A stretch of 35,440 bases of DNA from Asparagopsis taxiformis. Lineage: Eukaryota > Rhodophyta > Florideophyceae > Bonnemaisoniales > Bonnemaisoniaceae. Below the pieces are notes generated by a model that did no database searches, was not told the DNA's origin, and saw only the letters and a program-made list of their open reading frames with translations. Of the stretch, positions 29,727 to 35,440 are shown one piece after another; within the stretch, counting starts at the first letter, position 1, and each line of letters opens with the position of its first letter. The position numbers and the translations under genes were made by a program. The stretch lies in contig JALQPE010000178.1 in NCBI GenBank assembly GCA_030407315.1, positions 1 to 35,440 on the forward strand. The letters are read 5' to 3'.

Positions 29727-32011
29727 ATGCCGCCGCGTATTGCGAAGAAAGCTCCAAAGCCTCCGGGCCTCCAGAAAACCCGGTCAGCAGCTGCTGTATC
29801 GAGTGCCCGACAATCCCGTGCGAAGAAGCGGTCTGGGCCTACCGGCAGCATTGAACCGCGGTCCGGTAGTCGCAAGACGGACCGGCGCAGAACTGGGGAT
29901 CCGCAGCGAGAAAGTGAGGAAGGAGGAACGGCGCGGAGAGAGATGGGGCTTGACCGAGGCAAGCGTGCTCGCAGGGACAGTGAACATCATGATGATGACA
30001 TGATAGTGGCTCAAAACATGTTGGAATTGCGGCAGAGTGCTATGGCAAAGGTAGTTCCTCCCGGGTTGGCAGATGCGGAGGTGCTGCAGACGGAGTCCCA
30101 GCCGGGGGTTCCGAGACACTGGAGGCTGTGACCCCCACTGCGCCAACTATGCCGAGTACATCAGCCCCAGCAGGTAATGCAGTCAGGGACCCGAGGATAG
30201 CGGCAAGGGATGTTGTTTCTGAGCAACGTTCACAGGATGCCAACTATCATCGGCGGTCAGGTGGTACTGAGGGGAGAGAGCAGCCGGAGTGCGGGCCTCG
30301 TCACAACAGACTGTCATTGGTGCCAAATATGCGCGTAACGCCCCCGCGACGTCAGGCTATTGCCGATGGAGGACATCATATTCCCGATAGCGTGGGAGAT
30401 GGGGGGACGGTGAGGGCAGAGAGGTTGCATCCGCCGGAATCCATCGATTTAATGGCGAGTCGCATCAATGCGCAGAAGAAGAAGATCGCGGAGCTGGAAA
30501 AAAAAGTGTTTAGCCAGGACATAGCAAACAAGGCGCTCACCACGGAGATAGTTGCGTTGGAGGCTAAGGTGAAGACTCTGCAGGCGGAAAATGCCAGCCT
30601 TACTGCAATTGCGAGAACAGGTAGAATCAGTGATCACGGTGGCGGTAAGTCGAAAATACAGAAAGCCATTCCTGTGAAATACCTTGGAGTTCTTAGGGCG
30701 GTTGAGGAAAACCTGACAAAGTGGTGCAAGAACGAGACTATGGAGCTGGACCCTATAGCGGAACAAACGCAGAGACGTTGGACTGGACGTACCATCGAGG
30801 TAGAGCCGGTAGAAGGGGCACTTTGGAGCGAAAACGGTGTAGGATATATTGCTACCCCTCCGGGCTATATCATCAAGAATCTGCAGTGGTATACACCTTC
30901 GTACAGGGACGAGAGTGATCTGCTGAATGACTTGGTGCGACACGTACTGCGTCAAAGTCCGTGGTGTGATGTGTTTTCCGATGAGGAGCAGCGTGTGTGC
31001 TGTCAAGAGGCTGTGGCGGGGAGCAAGGAATTGAAAGTGAAGGTGACGCAGAAACTGTCCGACGTGATGAGTGCACGGAAGCGTAATGCGAGGGACAGAT
31101 TGTTCGGTTCGCTGGGGTACACGAAATTAATGTCTAGATGCACGATGCTGACGACGCGAGCTGAGATGGACGAGCGAGAGGAACAAAAGCGCGAAGCGTC
31201 TGAGAAGCTTTTGAAACGGGAAAGTAACGGTGATTTGGATATGGGGAGGTGGCGAACGGCACCGTTCTCAGAGCTGCGATACAGCAAAGGCTTGGTTCCT
31301 GACAGCTTCGAAATGGAAGTGAATGGTGATGCATGGTTTAACAACCGAGTAGCTGTGAATGTGCTGGACATCTTCAGGGGTTATTCGATACGACCAGAAC
31401 AAGTAATGGACATAGAGACGAGCATACTAACGCTGGCGCGCCTGGATGCTTGGCTAGTGACTACTGTGGAGTGTTTGGATGAACCGAAGGGGAAAGGAGG
31501 TGCACGGCAGAAGGAGTTTACAAGGCGGTACAGTCAATATGTGGGGGTAGCTTTTCAGCAATTAGTTGGTATGGTGGTGTACTGCATGTCTTGTCTCCAA
31601 GGCTCGCAAGCAAGGGAAGAAACGGACGTTGTCGAGAGCGAACAGCGGACTAGTGCACAGTCACGGCATGTGTTTGCAAGCCGTACTGTGACGAGAGAGG
31701 CTGTTGAAGTGTGGCAAAGCGGAGAGGGGTCTGGAATTGTTCATGTCGTTGATGATGTAAACCGCTGCTCATCACTTGTTCTAGTGTCCGAGGATTGGAT
31801 TCAATCGCATATTACGTCAAACCTCGGTGCTGTAATGGATTGTGTGATTGCGCAAGGACTAATTGGCGCAGAACTTTTCGTCGTTGACCCATATGCTGGA
31901 CACCTGAGTGCAAACCTGAATGTCGAAATCAATGCCCCACAGTATGGGGGCATGGAGCGGCGCCATGCAGCCACTGCTGATAACGGTTTTGGCGTAATGG
32001 AGGATGGTTGA
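29727..32011 (+). CDS. Basic coiled-coil protein, possible transposase partner (one frameshift)
   Basis: Two + frames make one protein of about 760 residues. The first runs from the ATG at 29727 to a TGA at 30129-30131. The second is open across that stop to the TGA at 32009-32011. The switch point is probably the run of five G near 30105, where one base gained or lost would join them. The N-terminus is Lys/Arg/Pro-rich, like a nuclear or DNA-binding tail. A heptad-rich coiled coil starts at about 30450 (SRINAQKKKIAELEKKV) and covers some 55 residues. The remaining 460 residues match no family I know. The gene converges on the transposase gene with 77 bases between the stops. A DNA-binding accessory protein, like TNPA of CACTA elements, is the best guess from context only. 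Confidence 0.65.
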
Positions 32012-32088
32012 AATTAGTGCAGTAAATGTGACGTTGACTAGAAGGTTTATCATGTAGTACATTATCAATAGAGTGCTGCGATTTAGAT

Positions 32089-35000
32089 TTATTCTTCTTC
32101 ATTATCATCTGTGAATTGGTAATCAGTGTTGGTGTAGAAGCGGTTGAGATAGAAACGGTGGTCCGACCAGTGCATTTGTTTCGTAAATGGCTTGACTGGA
32201 AAGTTACTTCGTACGATGTGCACGGTGCCAGATATAGTAGATGCAGGAATGAGGTCAAACCAAGGACCACCTGCACTGTGGGATGCAGTGTCATTGCTGT
32301 CAACGGATCCGTTGTCCGGGTCCCATGTGGACCACTTTAAACAAATGCACCCAAGTGATTTTTCCACAGCGGTTTTTGGGGCAAAGCAGGTCATATACTG
32401 AACGAAAGCGAGTTCTACAGGTTGAAACAGGTTTGGAGACTGCAGGCGTACCAGTGCCAGGACGCGCCCTACCCATATGGTTCTGTAGTCATCGGCAGTT
32501 CCGGAGATGACGACAAAGGAGTACTGCGATCTCTTTGCGGGGCCGAACGATGAAGTTGCAAAGACGCGCTGCTGCTTGTGCCTCGACACGTTTGTGGGGC
32601 GAAGCATGCCACTGTGCGGGTCAAAGTCGTCGGCATCTGGGACGTACCCTCCCATGACGTAGGCGGACTTTACCACGGTGACGGAAATGTCCATGTCATG
32701 TATTGGAGGGCCTTCTGCCGTGGCGCGCAGTCTAGCGAGGGTGAGGAACGCTTGTGCAGCTGTGTCACCGAGTTGCTGGAATAGCGTTATGGTGCCAGAC
32801 GGGAACGAGGAGTTGTGCAGCGGCAAAAGAGTGGCAGGATCGGGCTGTCCGTCGATATCTGCAACGAGGAGGGTTGCATCGGGCAGCAGGGAGGCAAAGT
32901 CGTGCAGTGCAACGGTGAATCCGTCGCGAACGAGTACTGCACCGTCTGTGGGCGATATCATGCGTGCGTTTCCCAATGTGTTCGATGGGGTATGACCAGT
33001 TGGAGTGGCCAAGGAGAATTCCATGTGGCGAATAGTCTCTTCCATGGCTGTGGAGCGCCTTCGAGAGGTTTTCCTATAACTCTGTTTGAACAGAAGATGC
33101 GAGTGTTCGTAGGGGCCTGCATCAATGTGTTCCAGGGCGCCATATCTCTGCAAGTCACCGGGAAGATGGTCTAGAAGATGGAACTTGAAAGTTTTGAGAC
33201 CTGTGGTGTGGAATGGGCCGAGGGTGGAGAGCATTGATTGTTTGAAATAGGAAATGGAGTTCTGGAGGCTTTCTAGTTCGGCGGCAGTCCAGTGCTTGAT
33301 GCGACCGCGTTTCATGACCCATGCGACGAGGTCAGAGTATTGCGTGCAGATGGAAGTGAGGGGGGCTGTATCTACTTCGTCACAGCATGTGTCAATGAAT
33401 GCTGCGATGAAAGGGAACACCATGTCGACATGGTGATAGTCTTTGGCTGCGAGCATGCCGCGTATGCCGTCCTCCGTGAAGAGGCCGTTCAAATTGGTGC
33501 CCTTCTCACCCTTGGAGAAGTCGACATGAAGACCGGTGATGTAGTAGTCGCGTTCGATAGCGGACAGAATGCTGTTTGAGCCGGCGAGGATGGATTTTTT
33601 CACCTTCTTGAAGGTGCGAGGTGTCCCGGAATGGGAGGCAGTGGTGGTGAGGTCTGGGGAGCTGAGGCGGTGGACAATGCACTGTTTGATGAGCTTTGAG
33701 ATGCCGAGGTGGAGATTGTGCAGAGGCTCGAAGGAGAAAATGTTGTAGGGGTCTAGGGGACTGTTGGTGGGTAAAAGAGCGGTCGATTCGAGGACAGAGT
33801 GTTGTTCGAGGAGGGAGAGAGCTTCGAGCGGAGCAGTTGTATGCTCCTGAGCGCTCTCTTGGCGTGCAGAGCGTGTATCATCGAGGGAGCGGGGCTGGTG
33901 TGGCGCGCTGGATTCAAGTTGAGTGGCGGGGATGTAGCAGCGGTGGCAGGGATGTGTGGTGGTAGTGCTGTTGCGAGTGCATGACAGCTCTTTGGCCTCT
34001 GGAAAGTCGCAGCAATAATTGGCTAGGATGGGAAAGCATTGGCGGGCAGTTGCAGTGGAGTCTGTGCAGGGGAACCCGGAAGAGAACGCGGTGGATAGGG
34101 ACGAAAACACTTTTTCGAGTGCTTTATGAAGAATATCAATTTTGCGAGCGCGACTAGCAGAACTAGAGGTTGTCGGCATTTCATCACCGAACAAGGCGTT
34201 GGACGAAGGGTTAACAATGTACGGAAGATACCCGACGATGGTGAGGCCGGTACGGATGCAGTGGCGACGGAGGGGGGCGGAGAAGTTGAGCAGTGTGACG
34301 TGTATGGGGTATGCGACGATTGCGGAGCTCTTGAGGCTTGTGCTGCTCTTGTCGGAGTACACTTGGAGGAGGCCGGCAAAGGAGGAAGCGGTGGGATCAT
34401 TTTCCTCTGCCCATACGACCTGTGGATCTTCCGAGAGCTGCACGCGCTGTCTAGTAACCTGGTGCAGCGTTTTCGCGAATTCTGTGTGTAGGGGATGAGA
34501 AAATATTGCGGTGCCGTCTGGGGCGGTCTGTGGGGAGGGGTGGAAGAGAGTATTTTGGTCGTTAGCCAGTGCTAACTGCCTGCGGAGCATGTCGACTGGG
34601 TCGCGGAGGTACAGCTGTGCCGAGTACTTACCAGTTTTGTCTGGAATGATGTGGCTCTTGTAACCTTCGGTGCGGAAATGTGTTTCGACCATGGAAGCGG
34701 TAACGTGGCGACATTCTTCTACGGTGCGAACGGCGCTGTTGAACTTTTCTAGGGAGAATGCGGGGTCTTGTAGGATGGTGATGACTTCGCTCACGCGGCC
34801 AGCGCCGGCCTTGTACTCGAGGGTTGTGAGACTGGCGGCGAGGGATTGCACGAGGAGGTCTGCGCGGGAGGGGGTTGAGGTTGGTGGCAGTGAAGCGTCA
34901 CAGGGTGAGTCGCTGGAGGAAGCACGACCAGATTCTGGGTCTGGGGAGCTGGGTTGCGGGGAATCATGGTCGCCGTTTCGAGCAGGCTCATGGGTGACGG

Positions 35001-35127
35001 CAGGGACACGAGCGTTGTTGAAATGTTGGGGAGAGGGGTTGAAACGGTAGCGACACGTTCGCTCATGCAGCGCGAGCGCATAAGCATCTACGCAGTAGTA
35101 GAAGCATCCTTCATACTTGCATTCCAT
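32089..35127 (-). CDS. CACTA/Plavaka-like DDE transposase
   Basis: An intact 1012-residue frame from the ATG at 35125-35127 to TAA. Residues 3-25 form a C-x4-C-x12-H-x3-C zinc finger. The catalytic core follows the plan of Plavaka and related CACTA-type transposases. VYSDKSST gives a candidate first Asp at 259. AYPIHVTLLN and the following VGYLP match the Plavaka block. CDFPEAKELS supplies a second Asp at 374, with a CHRC knuckle at 394-397. EPLHNLHLGISK lies at about 467-478. RYGALEHIDAGPYEHSHL offers a Glu at 674, followed by YRKTSRRR. The last 300 residues are unassigned. DDE transposases cut and join element ends in the nucleus. The triad is inferred from motif position. No terminal inverted repeats typical of CACTA (CACTA...TAGTG) were identified near the gene. 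Confidence 0.75.
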   Translation of the reverse strand: MECKYEGCFYYCVDAYALALHERTCRYRFNPSPQHFNNARVPAVTHEPARNGDHDSPQPSSPDPESGRASSSDSPCDASLPPTSTPSRADLLVQSLAASLTTLEYKAGAGRVSEVITILQDPAFSLEKFNSAVRTVEECRHVTASMVETHFRTEGYKSHIIPDKTGKYSAQLYLRDPVDMLRRQLALANDQNTLFHPSPQTAPDGTAIFSHPLHTEFAKTLHQVTRQRVQLSEDPQVVWAEENDPTASSFAGLLQVYSDKSSTSLKSSAIVAYPIHVTLLNFSAPLRRHCIRTGLTIVGYLPYIVNPSSNALFGDEMPTTSSSASRARKIDILHKALEKVFSSLSTAFSSGFPCTDSTATARQCFPILANYCCDFPEAKELSCTRNSTTTTHPCHRCYIPATQLESSAPHQPRSLDDTRSARQESAQEHTTAPLEALSLLEQHSVLESTALLPTNSPLDPYNIFSFEPLHNLHLGISKLIKQCIVHRLSSPDLTTTASHSGTPRTFKKVKKSILAGSNSILSAIERDYYITGLHVDFSKGEKGTNLNGLFTEDGIRGMLAAKDYHHVDMVFPFIAAFIDTCCDEVDTAPLTSICTQYSDLVAWVMKRGRIKHWTAAELESLQNSISYFKQSMLSTLGPFHTTGLKTFKFHLLDHLPGDLQRYGALEHIDAGPYEHSHLLFKQSYRKTSRRRSTAMEETIRHMEFSLATPTGHTPSNTLGNARMISPTDGAVLVRDGFTVALHDFASLLPDATLLVADIDGQPDPATLLPLHNSSFPSGTITLFQQLGDTAAQAFLTLARLRATAEGPPIHDMDISVTVVKSAYVMGGYVPDADDFDPHSGMLRPTNVSRHKQQRVFATSSFGPAKRSQYSFVVISGTADDYRTIWVGRVLALVRLQSPNLFQPVELAFVQYMTCFAPKTAVEKSLGCICLKWSTWDPDNGSVDSNDTASHSAGGPWFDLIPASTISGTVHIVRSNFPVKPFTKQMHWSDHRFYLNRFYTNTDYQFTDDNEEE

Positions 35128-35440
35128 GTCGAGTTTTGACGCAAAAGGGAGGATTGCGAGCTGAACAGGGGAGACTGTGCCGTCCAGATGCGACCAATTT
35201 TATTTGTGTGGTGCTTTCGAGACTTGGAATGTAACGTGTTCGTTCGTAGTTTTGTGGGTAGTAGTTTTGTGCTCACTCCAGCTGACATCCCAACGGTGGA
35301 ATTTAACCGAGAGTTCAATCATTTCCAACTGTTACATCACATTGCGTGCTGGCAACGTGTGAATGGAAGGACGAACGACTGCGGGGGGCCTTGACATGAA
35401 TTTTCAATTAATTCATTTGTAATAATAAACTTTTTTTATT
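35128..35440. other. Transposase-gene upstream region, right copy
   Basis: AT-rich 5' flank with no gene. It ends in AATTTTCAATTAATTC and a T-run that coincide with the end of the match to the left copy; sequence beyond it would continue as at 4458 if the molecule is circular or tandem. Confidence 0.5.

Larger units (their letters stand above)
30965..35440. repeat. Right copy of terminal direct repeat (clean)
   Basis: Position 30965 aligns with position 1 and position 35440 with about position 4457, giving a period of about 30,964 bases. It contains the 3' part of the coiled-coil gene and the whole transposase gene, both open. Only the last 60 or so bases look noisy compared with the left copy, for instance a G-run near 35383 where the left copy reads CCTGGGAG. 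This copy should be used for annotation of the shared region. Confidence 0.9.

Overview
The window looks like eukaryotic nuclear or extrachromosomal DNA. The large genes are intronless and monocistronic, one ends close to an AATAAA signal, a SET domain and an NB-ARC domain are present, and there are GT...AG intron-like units with CTGAC branch-point-like cores. No Shine-Dalgarno operon structure is visible. The lineage cannot be fixed from sequence alone; an intron-poor alga or an oomycete-like protist would fit.

Layout. The first 4457 bases and the last 4476 bases are the same sequence in the same orientation, and the match begins and ends exactly at the window edges. The left copy carries many one-base, mostly homopolymer, indels and the right copy is clean. 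The simplest reading is the overlapping ends of a contig from a circular molecule, or from a tandem array, with a unit of about 30.96 kb.

On that unit, in + coordinates: a 38-bp perfect palindrome (4749-4786); an array of microexon/intron-like repeats (4.8-5.85 kb); a 43-bp minisatellite (6.42-6.90 kb); an array of a hairpin-bearing repeat (7.1-8.6 kb); a frameshifted 2-oxoglutarate/Fe(II) dioxygenase gene (8.85-11.14 kb, -); a GAACAGT-rich array (11.27-11.6 kb); an unknown 494-codon reading frame with two in-frame TAA codons (12.34-13.82 kb); a decayed NB-ARC gene with in-frame TAG codons (13.93-15.14 kb, -); about 4.5 kb of tandem repeats whose different units share one inverted core (15.8-20.4 kb); a second GAACAGT array (20.6-21.9 kb); a ParB-domain gene (21.8-23.5 kb, -); a DNA methyltransferase-SET fusion gene (25.87-29.07 kb, +) lying between inverted copies of the hairpin repeat; a basic coiled-coil protein gene (29.73-32.01 kb, +, one frameshift); and, converging on it, a CACTA/Plavaka-like DDE transposase gene (32.09-35.13 kb, -).

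How it may work together (inference). Transposase plus coiled-coil partner resembles the two-gene organisation of CACTA elements. Around this pair are a possible writer of DNA and histone methylation (MTase-SET), a possible oxidative eraser or modifier (dioxygenase), a ParB-type DNA-binding protein and long arrays of palindromic sites. The whole resembles a giant mobile element or eukaryotic plasmid that controls its own chromatin and perhaps its own partition.
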